This document shows positions 1 through 12,770 of a stretch of DNA of 64,000 nt, in pieces. Numbering within the stretch: the stretch's first letter is position 1; each line of letters opens with the position of its first letter. The DNA lies in NCBI GenBank assembly GCA_028554645.1, contig JAQOOI010000078.1, forward strand, positions 496,001 to 560,000, read 5' to 3'. The notes beneath the pieces were generated by a model. That model worked only from the letters and a program-made list of their open reading frames with translations, made no database searches and was not told where the DNA came from. Made by a program: the position numbers and the translations under genes. This DNA is from Omphalotus guepiniiformis (Eukaryota; Basidiomycota; Agaricomycetes; Agaricales; Omphalotaceae).

Positions 1-2088
1 CTTGAATGGCACCTCGGATCTGGAATGATAGGATGAGAAATATACGCCATGGTGAGTTTACAGAGAACAAAGCATGCCTTAGGGCGCACGAAAAGTGCAT
101 TGAACTTGGAAAACACACGGAACATTTCGTTTGCATTCCTTGCCGTCCCCAGGCGGTCCCTTAGCCGGGCTATAATCTGGTTCTCCACCCTCGAGACCCT
201 CTCGTTATATGCGTTTTCGGCAGCCACCCAGATCTCCGTACCCTCCACCGACACATCCAAGACATCAATTCGCTTGACTACCTCATACGCTTCCTTGACT
301 TCCTCTTCCATATCCATCCCACCAACCTCCATACCAACTGCACCCAGGCCTTTTGTCGGTCCAGTCATCACTGCCAACTGCTCGTGCTGTTTTCGCCAAT
401 CCTTCAGGTATCGACAACGCTCTTGTAGTTTCGCGTGCGCTGGAACAACCTTAATGGGTATAAACCGCTCTGACCGCTTCCTCGTAACCTCTCGTGCAAC
501 ATTAGTGAACTCTTTAATTTGTTCATCCCATGTCCGGAAGATATTCATGGTCTGAGAAAGAAGGCGGTCAAAGGTTTCATAAGGGGTGTAAGGAAGTCGG
601 TGGGAGGTGAGGATACGAAGGAGCTGATCGTTGAAATCTCTTGAAATGGCTTCCACGAGAGGTAGCGCGCGGCGGATGGGGTAAGGGGAAAGACGAAGTT
701 TTCGGTTAATATGGCTGAAAATCAACAACAGCGATTCTTGGATCTTGTCGAGGTCCGTAGCAGAAAGAAGTTCGTTGAGAGGGAAATCTTTCATGAGCTG
801 ATTGTACTTGTGGACTAGGTCTGTGGCATCCTTCAAGCCTGTATCAGCAATGAAACTGACGGTGGCGTGAAAACGCTTTGCATTCCGCAAGCAGTCCATG
901 ACCATGTTGACTTCCTCGCTCCGCAGCTGTGCTTCGATACCCTCCAGAGCACGCTCAAGACTGAGCCAGAAATTAATCTCCTGGGAAGCAGTCCCTGATG
1001 CCACATCACGAGTGAGTTTGGTCACTGCCTGAATGGATTTGATCCAAGTATTGACATGACCATGGAGAGAGTTGAGGAAGGTGCTATCGTTAAGAGTCTT
1101 TGCTGGGATATTGGATATGTTGGGTCGAGTGCCGGCAGCTTGAGCCTAAATGAACAGATATCAGCGACGAATTGATGGCAGGTATACCCTTTGAACGGAA
1201 AGGTTTGAAAGACCTACCTGTTCAACAGCTCGCTGAATGACAGGGTGAATAACGAGGTGCGTTTCGGGAATTTCGACGTTTTGTTGTAAGTGCAGAAGTG
1301 AGAGTTCTAACTCTGCAAACTTCTTCTTCGTCATTGGGATACCCATCTTTGTATCAACGTCTTTCCCTCCGCCTCGTGCACCGACGAAGGCATCAAACCA
1401 CGGTTTCACGCCATTGCTGACAACCGCATGCAGACTTTCGTAAGGCGTTTCATCCCCGCCAAAGAGATTTAGGAAGTGAAGTTGAGTGGCTAGAGGGGTC
1501 AAAGGATCGAGAGTCGGACTTCGTTTGATGATTGCAAGGGTTAGGACATGAGAGGGATGGTAGGTGAGATGAGGGGTAAGTTGATAGTTAAAAGTCGGCG
1601 GTGAATCGTCTGTTAGGCTTCATGAGTTTGATGAACACATTAGCAGTATTCATGAGCTGACCTTCCACTTCGTCTTTTGCTTTTACAACGTATATTACAC
1701 CGACCCCTTCACCTGCAAATCGCGTCACGCGTTCGTTGAATTCGTCGTCAAATAGAGTCTCAACTTCCGACGGAGCTGCTCCTATCACTGGCGGCAATAA
1801 GGCAAGCAGGTATGAGCGAAAGATGTCCGGATCGAACGAAGATACGGGTTCGGAAGGCGGAGAATCATGGTTTACCGACCCATTTGTTGTCGGCACTGGT
1901 GTCAAAGGGGGCTCCATGGCAGACTTGACGCGTTCCTGAGGCAGGTCACTGACTAGATTGGTTGAGCTCGAGTTACGACTCGATTTAGTTCTCGACCACA
2001 AGCCGAAGGGAGAAGAAGATAGCCGTCGAGGAAGGGTCCTCTGATAGTTCGTAAAATACTGGGGAAAGAACCGAGATTCAGAACTCAT
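1..2088 (-). CDS. DYN1: Cytoplasmic dynein heavy chain, N-terminal part (partial at window edge)
   Basis: This is the motor subunit of cytoplasmic dynein, which moves nuclei, endosomes and spindle components toward microtubule minus ends. Only the N-terminal tail (DHC_N1 region, used for dimerisation and intermediate-chain binding) is in the window. Exons read on the minus strand are 2088-1662, 1609-1218, 1145-78 and 19-1, joined in frame. Diagnostic stretches are MGIPMTKKKFAELELSLLHL in exon 2, REVTRKRSERFIPIK and NANEMFRVFSKFNALFVRPK in exon 3, and IRGAIQ continuing in exon 4. The ATG at 2088 is chosen because it begins MSSESRFFPQ; an in-frame ATG at 2127 would add 13 residues. Introns are 52, 72 and 58 nt, and the last has a GC donor. 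The first ~80 residues are Ser/Pro-rich and not conserved. The family call is very secure. Confidence 0.95.
20..77 (-). other. GC-AG intron in the dynein gene
   Basis: Read on the minus strand, this 58-nt intron begins GCATGC directly after the codons for VRPK and ends CCAG before ATCCGAGG (IRGAIQ). The protein is conserved right across the junction, so the donor cannot be moved to the nearby GTAAAC without losing conserved residues. GC-AG is the usual minor variant spliced by the major spliceosome. Confidence 0.8.
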
Positions 2089-3768
2089 TCTCTTGCTATT
2101 GGTCGAGAGAAGAAGCGAGAAAAACATACATTATGCTTATATGAGACCGCAGCTGGTCTTCAACGAGGTATCCTCGAGTTGAATCCTCTTCTGTCACTGT
2201 TGCCGACAGTGAGCAAGAAGGCAATGCTGAGATTGAAAAGTACAGACTCCGACAGTAACTACTCTTGCCTTGGTCATAATAGCTGTCAACATGACAGCCG
2301 ATGCATCGAGCAGCCGACACCGACGACTTACAAACGACTTACGACTCACTATTCACGAGTTTGGCCCTTCAGGCATCATGAAGTGATTGTGGGGCATGAT
2401 ATATCGCTCGCGACCCTTGCGATGGCATGTTTTTCGGATCCCATACGACGAAGGCCTCAACAAGTGGGATTTTCACCGAAACTAGTGGACCTCCCGAAAT
2501 CAACTTAACTCAGGCTGTTGATTCATTTTCAAACTGATAGCGGCGCGATTCAAGCTGCGACTACCATGCACCGGGATTTACAAAGGCACTAGGTCCAAAA
2601 TCGAGCAGAGATGCCATATGACCTATCCCACCTGAAGATTCGCGCTGGTTGTCTCGGGAACCTCCGCACAAGTTCAACTTCAAGCCCAGTGTGTCGTCCT
2701 CGCACCGCCATGTCGTTTTAGGAAATCTGGGATGGCAGTGAGGCAATACCGGCGACGTCGGTAGGGGATCGATTGAAGCAGAATTACGAATGTCATCTTA
2801 GATGGGAGGCCGAACTGTGTTATCAAGCTGCAGAGATCTTTTACTTGCTATTGATCTTAAGCGCCGGTATATCAGGTCGTCACTATCGTTCGATATGTCT
2901 ACTAGTGGGGTCCGGCATAATGAAGAACTCCAACTGCAGTCTGCATGCCGGTATGGGCGTCTTCGTTCCTCACATGTCTCCTGTTTGTAACATTGGCCTC
3001 TTCTACTTAGTAGCAACCTGATGAGCCCATTGTTTAAAATGTACTTCCCGTGCGCTACTGCACCTGTGAGGCTTCTTTGACATTACCGATCGTAAACATC
3101 AGCGCCCTGAGTATGCACTCGTTTCCTCTGTACCCATTCTTATTTCTAATCGACTTACGACTGATCTCATGTTACACAATCGTGATGGGTGTCGTATATG
3201 CCTCGAGGCCGCATATCGTACAATCCACTGTGATACAGACCCTGATAAATCGCATCGGCAATTCGATAAGTGCTCAGTGAACAAGGCGGGACCCACAAAA
3301 GTATGCAAATTTGCTGTTCAATTTCACTGTTTCATCGCACACGAGGCTGACAGCTCGCTTTGTGAACGCCAGAACTGGCTAGCCTAAGCGCCTGTGGCGG
3401 TTTTTTGAAGTTAAGGAACCTCCGGGTACGACGCTCTGGATCGGAGTTACCCTTTAAACCCCTGGCCTTTCTAATTTGCATCCCGACCATATGTGCTTTG
3501 ACTTGTATGTCAGAGGAGCGCTAACAGTTGCCTCGAGGCTTCCTGTACATCAGCCAGAACCCCTACATCTGACGGAATATAAAAGGCGCTTTCATTTTGT
3601 ACATCTCTACTCTCCCCGGACTGCTCGTTGAGCAGGCAAGTACTATTCACCCTTTGTCATGCGTTCCTTAAATAATCCGTGCGAATCGCTTTATCCTTCT
3701 TAGGTATGATATGATCTCATCCAAGCGATCATTCTCTTTCGAAAGTATCATCGTTCAACGACATTACA
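2089..3768. other. Intergenic region between the dynein gene and the F-box gene
   Basis: No open frame here has recognisable protein character; the several 60-110 codon frames overlap on both strands and start at arbitrary codons. The stretch presumably holds the divergent promoters of the dynein gene (leftward) and the F-box gene (rightward). The only clear signal is a TATA-like box near 3578. Confidence 0.6.
3578..3584 (+). promoter_or_regulatory. TATA box candidate for the F-box gene
   Basis: The sequence TATAAAA lies 185 nt upstream of the ATG at 3769 in an otherwise mixed-composition region. A pyrimidine-rich stretch with CTCTACTC follows about 30 nt later and could hold the transcription start. 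This is inferred from sequence only. Confidence 0.45.
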
Positions 3769-5424
3769 ATGATTCGAGGATCTATCAGTGAAATGGAAGC
3801 TCAGTGTCCCGGAAACGACCGACACTTCCCTCAAAAAAGTTCAAGTCACCATCAAATTGGTTCTCTTATGTTGTCACATCGACCACCCATCCATCGTCTT
3901 TCGAGTGAAACCCTATCAAATATCTTTCTACTCACCACTTTTTCCTTCAATGAACACTCTGAAGTTATATCTGCTCTTTTAACGATAACACATACCTGCT
4001 CGCGATGGAGGCGCTCAGCTCTTTCAACTGGCCAGCTATGGGCTTCTCTGGTCATGCATATTCCGAATTCTTCTGCACAGCGCTCTCGTATCCAGGCTTG
4101 GACCTCCCGATCTAAAAATTGTCCCCTCGACGTCTTCCTCGACTTTCGCGATGAAGACTGGAACTGGGATGAAGACTCGCATATGTTTACTTCTGGTGAT
4201 ATGAAGGATGCCTTCGACCTTCTGTTTCCACACATCAAACGTTGGAGACATTTTGAATTGCTCACCGATACCTGGGCACCTATTCATACCTTCCTAGCAT
4301 TGACCAGCAATATCTCCACTCCGCCACTACTAGAAACGATTGCACTCTCACGTTGTAATGAATACTTCGTCAAAAAGGGCGAGCGATTTATACCCGCAAC
4401 GCTAAAAGCCCCTGTGTCGCTATTTGAAGGTGTACAGTCCCAGAGGCTCCGTGAGGTATCTTTGGTCGGCGTCCACGTAGCATGGTCTAGCCCTTCTCTA
4501 AGCAATCTTCTCGAGCTGGAGTTGAAGTATCACGCTTTTGACGTGGTGCCCACTTTTCAGGAGTTCACGGATATCCTTGCTGCGTGTCCAGAGCTTAGAC
4601 GCCTCTCTATACTGGGTTGGGGTCCTAGGCTAGACCCTTTGGCGAATGACCTTGACCAACGCGCCCTTAAGGTGGCACGTCGTTACGCTTGTCTCCCCAG
4701 AGTTACTCACTTTGCACTTGGTTTCGTCGATGTGGATTACGTGCTGGAGCTCCTGTCTTTGCTCAAGTTCTCTGCACGTCTCTCACATTTGGAACTCGAG
4801 GACCTCTCAGCAAGTGTAGATTATACGAGTCTGAGTCTAGATGCATCACCTGTGCTAGATCTGTTGACCCGGTCCTCTGCTAGTAATGGCTTGTTCATGG
4901 GACGCCCAGATGCCGGACCCGCCTTTTCCTTATCCTGCGTAGAACACTTGGAGCTGCGTAGTATTCGGGCAAGAGAGGACGTGTTTGCATCCTTTCTTAC
5001 AGAGCTTTCATCCGTAGAACGAATCAGTCTTCTTGATGCCGATCCGAACTTTCTAGCTGCTTTGGGGCCCCAGGACTTCTTGCCTCTAGAGAGAGTTCAG
5101 CCCGAAGAAATGTTGAACACAACCAAGTCAGAAAGCTACCCTTCTCGTCGTCCATCTTTCACGTCCTCTCTGTCCACCAGTTTAGCACCATGCCCACGGC
5201 TCGCGGACGTGATTTGCAGGCGGGTGGACACAAACATGTTATGTTCTATGGTCGCCGCGCGAGCCAAAGCCGGGTCCGGGGTGCAACCTTTACAGACTGT
5301 GGAGATCGATCTTGCTGGGACGTCGGGAGACGAGTATGATATTTGTAGTAGCGTGGAGGAGTTGAGTGAGGACGACCTGCATGCGCTTGTAGATTCCGGG
5401 GTGAACGTTCGTATCATCTCGTGA
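3769..5424 (+). CDS. F-box-like / leucine-rich repeat protein
   Basis: An uninterrupted 551-residue protein. Residues ~35-85 have the pattern of the basidiomycete F-box-like domain: RLSSETLSNIFLLTTF, then a helix and the CSRWRRSAL...LWASL motif that ends such domains. The rest (from ~residue 150) shows irregular leucine-rich repeats (LRRLSILGWG, LSHLELEDLS, VEHLELRSI). Such proteins bind Skp1 and bring substrates to an SCF ubiquitin ligase; Agaricomycetes carry hundreds, mostly without known targets. A TATA-like box lies 185 nt upstream. An alternative in-frame ATG lies eight codons downstream. No intron is needed. The class call is firm; substrate and role are unknown. Confidence 0.85.
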   Translation: MIRGSISEMEAQCPGNDRHFPQKSSSHHQIGSLMLSHRPPIHRLSSETLSNIFLLTTFSFNEHSEVISALLTITHTCSRWRRSALSTGQLWASLVMHIPNSSAQRSRIQAWTSRSKNCPLDVFLDFRDEDWNWDEDSHMFTSGDMKDAFDLLFPHIKRWRHFELLTDTWAPIHTFLALTSNISTPPLLETIALSRCNEYFVKKGERFIPATLKAPVSLFEGVQSQRLREVSLVGVHVAWSSPSLSNLLELELKYHAFDVVPTFQEFTDILAACPELRRLSILGWGPRLDPLANDLDQRALKVARRYACLPRVTHFALGFVDVDYVLELLSLLKFSARLSHLELEDLSASVDYTSLSLDASPVLDLLTRSSASNGLFMGRPDAGPAFSLSCVEHLELRSIRAREDVFASFLTELSSVERISLLDADPNFLAALGPQDFLPLERVQPEEMLNTTKSESYPSRRPSFTSSLSTSLAPCPRLADVICRRVDTNMLCSMVAARAKAGSGVQPLQTVEIDLAGTSGDEYDICSSVEELSEDDLHALVDSGVNVRIIS

Positions 5425-6259
5425 GTAAAGGTGGGGCTTGCATTCAAGTTATCGAACATCCAAAATTGCTACATCTTCTTTTAATCTCAACATGCTTTGC
5501 TAAAATCACTTTCGCATTGCTATCCGAGTACGACCCGTTGTACACTGTCTCATCCTGAACTATGCTATTCATTGTTGCAGGTGTACTTATCTTTCGAGGT
5601 GTATTATACAATCTGTATGTATTGTAGGTGTATGGATACTCAGCAAAATCATTGATGATTGGACTGTCAGCGAATCGATGATCACACTGTTTGACTGATA
5701 TAGTACTTACTAACTCTATGTTACATGATATCTACTTATGAACTGCACTCAATAAGAACAAGAACAAGAACAAGAGTGCATAAATTGGTTAACGACGCGA
5801 CCGCATATTGGCATCGGTCCGGTGAAACCGGGTCGGGGAGTACATAAGGAGTCGCCATCACGTGACCATGTTGAGGTTGCGTGCACTGCCTCTACAAGCC
5901 CTTGTTCCCTCCTTCGACTACGGCGACAACAACCTCAAGAATAGCCAGCCAAGTGCAGTATTTGACAGCTGTATCTGCTGTACTGAGGCTGGGGTAGGAG
6001 GTGTGCGTAGAGAAGGTGAGTACGCGAGGTCTGAGTCTCCGTGTTCACTGACTGACGCGCATCCTCAGGGTTCCAGAAATACTGAAAATTTCTCGAATTA
6101 ACGCGATTACGAGTCTTGCTACGGCTGAAGACACGATTTGCTTGAACTAAACGACGCTCAAGTCTTGCTATCTAATTTCCTTTTCTCATATTTTCGTTCA
6201 ACTTTCCTCTGCTTCATTTTTTAAAACTTTCTATCAATTAACGATATTTGTACGAGAAG
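5425..6259 (+). other. Intergenic stretch and probable 5' leader with a leader intron
   Basis: The first ~400 nt hold nothing recognisable apart from a short (AACAAG)n-type repeat near 5756-5776. An E-box-like CACGTG sits near 5859. A 55-nt segment at 6014-6068 begins GTGAGTA, contains CTGAC and ends CTCAG, which fits an intron in the 5' leader of the gene starting at 6260. The 79-codon frame starting at 5862 reads across this intron, so it is treated as leader, not as a gene. Confidence 0.45.
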
Positions 6260-9200
6260 ATGCGCAACACACTGCTGTCAAGATCGACAGCAACAGCAAT
6301 TACACCTGCCCAGCCATCCGATATTCCTAGCATTCGTCTCATCGCTGCTACACCATCTGCCTCTGGCATGTCTTCCGAAGCTAGCACGTCTATAAACAGC
6401 TCATGGGCATCTGTTCCGTCTGTTCCGTCTCCTATTGCTCCAAAAGCAGATGCTGCTCCTTCTCGGAAACGCCTTGTTCCCAAAAAGTCAAAACTCGGCT
6501 TGCTAAGCAACAAGGACAAGGAGATGGACAGAGGGAAGGATCTCTCTGATGTCGTGCGACGTGTCGGAGGGTCTACTTCGCGCCGAGGCTTCGAGATATA
6601 CGTCGACCCAACTGATCCCGAAATAGGTGAAGTCGTGGTGGTGAAGAAGAAAAAGTCACGAGCGGGCTTGGATGGATTGAGGTGGGGGTCTGGGAATGAT
6701 GCGCTACAAGAAGTAACGAACATACCATCGGTGACGCCACCGGTGACGGCTACGCTCAAGGTCAAGGCAGAGGAGAAGGAGAGATGGTGGACCATCGGGA
6801 GGGGGAGGAAGGATTCGAAGGAGAAGGAGAAGGAGAAAGAGAAGGAGAAAGAGAAAGTCAGGGAAAAATCCAAAACGCGTCCTGATCCTCCTCGATCAAA
6901 GAGTAAGTGTTCCTTTCTCAGCTCATACCGTCTCCATCTGATTATTCTTTTTGCAGCTCCAGAACCATTCAAGTCTGCTGCTCCCGAGACGCAGTCCCGT
7001 GCTCGATTCAATTCTCTAGATTCTGGCATGCTTCTGTCTACGGCGCCAAGTCTTTCGCTCAACGCTGCGCACTACAAATCGAGTAATAGTTCGACGCCTC
7101 AGCTGCTCTCTGGACAGCTTGCCGAAGATGAAGATCACCGCAACGTGCCTAGCTACTCTCGAGCCGGCACGCCAACTTTAGGCGGTCTTCTAGCCCCATT
7201 ACCAGCTCAACCTGAAGGGACCAACCCCTCCCAGAATCAGAACTCTATCGCTATTCGTGCGATGAGGTCTGTGCGATCTCTTGCACGTATTGGAAGTTGG
7301 GCGCAGCTGAAGAATAGCAGTGGTCCTGGCGAAGATATGTCGAACGCTAAGGATCTTGACAAGAAGGAGAAACCGAAGGTCAAGAAGGACGAGTCCAAAA
7401 AGAAAACCAAGAAGAAGAAAGAGGAGAGGAAGGAGAAGAAGGAGAAGAAGGAGAGACCCGCGACTGTTCGCCATTCAACAAGTAGCTTCGAAGCAGGTGC
7501 ACTCACTGCAAGCCCTGACGTCAAGATGCAGTCCCTTGGTAAAAAGAAGCGAAGTATCTTAGGTCTCGGTCTTCCTTCCACGATGCGGCTTCCAACTGTA
7601 CGCAGTGGTTCGACGACATCTTCCATCGGCATCGCTGAGGGAGCAGGCAGCAACAATAACCGACTATCGGTCGAGTCTGCCGTCCTGATGGCTGGTCGAA
7701 TGCGTTCGGGGTCGGTATTGTCTACAGGCTCTTCTCTGAGACCCATGTCGACGACTTCTTCGACGTCACGGGCATCTTCGAGTAGCTCAGCTGTCAGCGT
7801 GAAGTGGGACGAGGAAGGTTTGGAAACTGTAAAGGAACTGAGGCGGAAGGAGAAGGAGATCAAAAGGAATAGTGAGGATGGGACTGAAACGGAGCGAAAG
7901 AGGAAGAAGACTAACCGAGAGAGCCGGGAGAGTCGGAGATCTTCTGAGGGTAGGAGAAGGACACCTCTCTCGGACATTTTCCCCGGCATACACACGAAGG
8001 CGCCAGAATCTCCAGCTACCATTGACACGCAGAGGGGAACACCTTTGCTGACATTGGAAGAGGCTACGTCGGATGGCCATGAGAAACAAAGCGACAGTGC
8101 TGTCTCTACACCTGTCAAGAGAGCCCGCCCTCGCCCTCTTTCCGAACAACTTTTAGGCCGAACTCGACCTCAGGGCATTCACGAGGACGATGGCGATGGT
8201 AATTGTCTTTAATTTCCTCTATATTAAATAATACTGACTACGGCAATAGGTGTAATCTCGATTCTTTCTGCAGCTACGAACGATCTTGCTCAATTGATTA
8301 ACTATCTGGACCTCGAAGCGACGCCTGGCACAACACCCGGTGCGACGCCCGGTACTCCTGATGCATCTTGGAAACGACCAGTTGTCCCCACTGGCGAATG
8401 GTCTGAGTCTAACGATAGCCCTACCAAGAAAACCTTACGGAAGGACATCACGTCCATCAGCTCGCTCCGGCCCTATGCCCAGTCTCGTAGCTCAACATTG
8501 ACACAGTCCTCTACCGCTCCTAATGGTCTGGTTGGCCAGCAAATTGCGCCTTGGCCGACGCTGAACGCTTTCTTTCCTCAGAAAGATTCTCCGGCTAAAG
8601 CACCAATTGAGACTTCCCCCATACGCTCAAAGGCACGGCTGACGCACAAACGAACAATGTCGCCTCCTGCATTTAATTTGGAAGCATCTCCAGCTCCAGC
8701 TCTGCGTGCTCTGCGACCTGCGAAATCTAGGGCTGCGATCACATCCTTGAAGCCTTTGGGACCTCCACCTGCACTTGACCTCCCCCCTGTCAAAACACTT
8801 GAAGCGGAATTTGGGACTGTTCGTGCCCCTTCTTCGCTCACCTTCGGTTCCAGGTCTTCCTCCCGAGGAGGGGACTCATCTATTAGTTCCATGGATGATG
8901 TTGTTCGTGAGCGGCCGCCAAACCCTGTCCTTCGGCCTGTTCATGGGCACGCAAGAAATAGGTCTTCTGTTCTTTCTTCACAGCAGAGTGGTAGTCAGGG
9001 AAGTATTTCTGAGGAAGACTACACAACCAGTCGCCCCTTGGCCCCGGGTGCTCGTCGTATGCTCGGCATGAAGGGAACGATGGGTGGATCAGACGTCTCC
9101 GCATACGCCGTGGATGACCTGGATGCGTCGGACCCTGATTCCGATATTCCAGACGAGCTTCAGTTTATTCTTTCGGGACAGTCAGAGAAAGGTTCAGATG

Positions 9201-12200
9201 ATACATTGTCCTTCCGCCCTCGTTCACCCAGTCCTTCGGAAGCACCTCTTTCCGAGCCAAATGATGAGTGCGCAGACGAGCCTGAACCCCTCAGCTTGCC
9301 AATCTTCCACGCTCAAGTCATTGATGCGGATGATAACTGCGCCGACCTTGACCTTGACGATATGGCTACGGAGGAAGAGGACACCAAGAAATCATTCGAC
9401 TTCACTGGCGAACTTAAGAAGCTGAATGAGTCTGGTGGATCTGACCGGAGGAGCTTTGTGGAGCAGCTGGAGAACGCGTTCCGTACTCCCGCCAAGATCG
9501 ATCTTCGCTACGACTTTGTCGATACCTTCATTGAAGTTCCTCCGGTTCCTGCATTACCTTCACAGATCTCGGACATCTATGTGAACGACAGCTCTTGCAG
9601 TACGCTCGACACAATGGCCTCTGGCTCCTCTCAGGAGGCTCAGTACGGAGGCAGTTCGCAGAGCAAGTCCACGGAGTTGCAATCGTTCTCGATTTCGAAG
9701 TTGCTCGATACGAAGGAGCCTACTTTACTCCCTGGTTCTGACAGCATCGGCACTGAGGACGGTCATGACCTTGTTTCAGCGATCTCTGCTAAGGGTTTAA
9801 AAGCCAAGTCGTCCTCTGGCTCTCGTCCTTCAGATGGAGAGCTCAATACATCGTTCAAATTTGGTGGACTGTCCAAGCCTCCCTCCACGGATCTTGCGGC
9901 CATACCATTGACGCTTTCGGATATCATTCCACCTCCATCGCATGTGAGGACGTCCAATGCTTCTTCGTTGTCTGTAGACGACGACTCAGTCATCAATTCC
10001 ATTATGGCAAAGGCTGGGGTACCAGCTGTTCGTCCTCGACTAAACTCGGATTCGAGCTCGAAACATCGAGTACGAGATACGACAAATACGTCCTCAACCC
10101 AATACCGTCATTCAAGGCATTCTTCTGGCATCAATTTCAACGGTTTCGATTCGTTCGAAGAAGTGCGAGGAGGCTTCGAGTTCCATGATTATCGCCCGTC
10201 TTTCTATCCATCCCCAGTGACCAGTGCCGCCCGTCGAAATATTATACACGGAAGACAAGACTCTGTCATGAGCTTCGCCTCCATCTCCTCATATGGACAC
10301 GTCGTTAATCCTGGAGTACCCGATCCTTTCGACTATGGTCTCCCGAGCTTGCGAGAGCGGCCGTCCTCAGAGGACATGTCGTCGATCTCTATGTCTATGA
10401 CTGTAGACGATACATTCTCTTTCCTAAATCACCGACCGCAACGCAGACGTGTAGAGAGTGATGCCTCCAGCTTTTATTTCAATGCACCTTCCCGTGGCCA
10501 TCGGCGCCACGATTCCAACATGTCGGTCATATCCCAGGGCCCTCCCATTAGTCTCTACAACCGTAGCTACGGGGGTCACAGGCGGAATGATTCATCCACA
10601 AGTGTGAGTTCGATGGCACACTCATACGCGATGCATGGTGCAAGCGGCGGTCGTGCTGCTTGGGCACGACATAGACAAGATGCTTCTGTCGATTCCGTCG
10701 ATAGCCAATTCTCGGCTATGCGTCTTGGCCGTCCAGGCATTGGGGATAAGATGTTCGACACTGCGAACCATTCCGTTCCATTGGCATCCATTTCGGCGTC
10801 ACCTCCAGACAGTCATATGGCAGAGCGCATGGATATGGACATGGACAGTGGGGACATGTATAGTGGAGACAGTGGAGACAGTGGAGACAATAGATCAATG
10901 TATGACTCTATACTCGACGATGATCGTCGGTCTTCTATGGAGGATTCTCTCTTCGACAAGACAGGGCACAGGACAAGTGTCTCTTCGGAATCGGTCTTTG
11001 GTTACGAAGAGTCTCAGTACGCTCAAGGGGATTTCTTGCTGCCGAATTCCTTCCGTCCTGCTTCCTCGATGAGTGTCACTAGCGTTCATAGTCCGATGAA
11101 AGAAGACGATACCATGATCAGCGTGAGTTTAATATGTATTATTGTTACCTGTCTCGCTGACGTTCTCTTGATCAGCATGCTTGGGGGTGGTCATGTCCGC
11201 CGACGTTCTGTAGGGTCGGTTATTGAAGCTTCGCCGTGTGTTAGAGTTGGAAAAAGGAAACAACCGCCCTTTGAGACCTTGAAAGGCTTCAAAGGTATTG
11301 GTGAAACTGGACCTGCAGTCAAGGCACGCATCATCGAGAAGCCTTCTATAGCGTCAACAGCGTCCTCCAAGTTTGGTGACGAGAGGATGATTCGGGCCCG
11401 CAGAGGCATCTTGGAAAGACAAAGCTTGGAGGAAAGTTGCCTTATTGCTGAAGGAGAGGATCTTTCTCTCTCATGTAAGTTTCCTTCAACAATGACAATT
11501 TGATCTGCTATCTGACTTATTCTCCATGTAGTCCAAACTGTCCCAGCCTTTTCTCGACCAGGCCCTGCTTCCCGCTCTCGTTCGAGCACGTGTACCTCGT
11601 CTAGCTCTGGGGGTGATACTCCTCCTTTGTCGCCTTCAGTCGGTTCTTCAGCCTCAGACGGCTCTCAGTCCAGCATTGATTTGTCTCACGTCAACATGAT
11701 GCTGGCAAATGCTACCCACCCCATGACGCATGTTGCTAGGAATCGGATCAGAGCTAGGGCTCGGGGTCAAGGTCATAGACGGCGCATCTCTCAGGCTCGG
11801 GCTTCAAGATCTTCTGTGTATGAGACCATTGAGGAAGAGATGTCGAGCGTTCCCTCTTCTCCCGTGGCTCCGTCGGCTGCATCCAAGAAAAGTAGTCCTA
11901 CGGCCATCCAACCCGTTTTCATTGTCGAACCGGACACTGCCTCTATTCACTCCACTGAGTCATTTTGGGACGATGAGCGCGGAATTGTAGCACTTCGGAG
12001 ATATTATGAACTGCGAGACGAAGCTGAGTATACAGTCATGGAAAGCAAGCGGGTCTGGGTGGATACACCGTTCTCATTGTATGCTTTGCAAGGTAAGCTA
12101 TCAACTGAAGACTATTGTACATTTTCTGACGCTATTGTTATTTCAGGTTTTCAACCTCCTCGCCATCCTGCTGGGATGCAAGCACTTCTAACGGACTCAC

Positions 12201-12770
12201 AACAAAGCTACGGACCACTTCCCTCGGACCTTCGGCCTAGACGCCGTCGCACCTCGTCGCGTCCTTCGCCCTACCCTCAGAGAATTGTCAAAGTCTCTGT
12301 TTCACCTGAATCTGTTCGACCCTCTGGTATTGTTTCGCGTCCTTCTGTCCGTAGTATCAAGAGTACGGCAAGCCCTCCATTGCAGTCGATTCCTGTCAAT
12401 CTGAACATCGACGGACCGCCCCCGGTGCCTGCTCTTACCCAAGGTACCAAAGTGTTCTTCCCGCCGAATTCCGACATCGCGGACATCAAGGCGAAAGCAA
12501 GCAATGTTGGCCCTAACGCGGTAAGACCAAGAGTTGCGTCTACAGCCAGGCGGACGGCACTAGGATGGTCGAAGCGGAGCTCGGGTAAGACTTCGTCTGA
12601 TTTGAAGGAGAATTCATTCGGGCAGGGAGTAGGCATGACGTGAGCCCCTAGATTTCCTTAGAATGAACTTATTTTGCTAATGACTTGTCTTTAGGCCTAG
12701 TGAATCGTTGCGATTGAGCCGTCCACGTCCACGTGGTCGTCCAACTCCTGCTCGAGCGATTCGTGCTTAA
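6260..12770 (+). CDS. Very large Ser-rich, low-complexity protein of unknown function
   Basis: Exons 6260-6902, 6957-8198, 8250-11474, 11532-12092, 12147-12639 and 12695-12770 join in frame to about 2,080 codons. The start is the first ATG (MRNTLLSRS). The introns at 6903-6956 and 12093-12146 are both 54 nt and lack stops, so they are easily mistaken for coding sequence. Nothing globular is obvious: there is a Lys/Glu run near residues 190-210 (repeated KE), a second basic cluster near 370-400, very high Ser content, acidic patches, and an Arg/Pro-rich end (RPRPRGRPTPARAIRA). The segment 11123-11175 has intron signals (GTGAGT, CTGAC, CAG) but its 53-nt length would break the frame unless the nearby G5 run at 11183-11187 carries one extra G. 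I do not recognise the family. A disordered scaffold or regulatory protein is a guess. Confidence 0.75.

Noticed and set aside
2179..3387. Overlapping frames of 60-110 codons between the dynein and F-box genes
   Set aside because: Both strands equally open, no conserved character, no splice structure.
6238..8118. Long minus-strand frames (274 and 293 codons) opposite the Ser-rich gene
   Set aside because: Antisense shadows of Lys/Glu/Ser-rich codons; the plus strand has matching splice sites and consistent phase.
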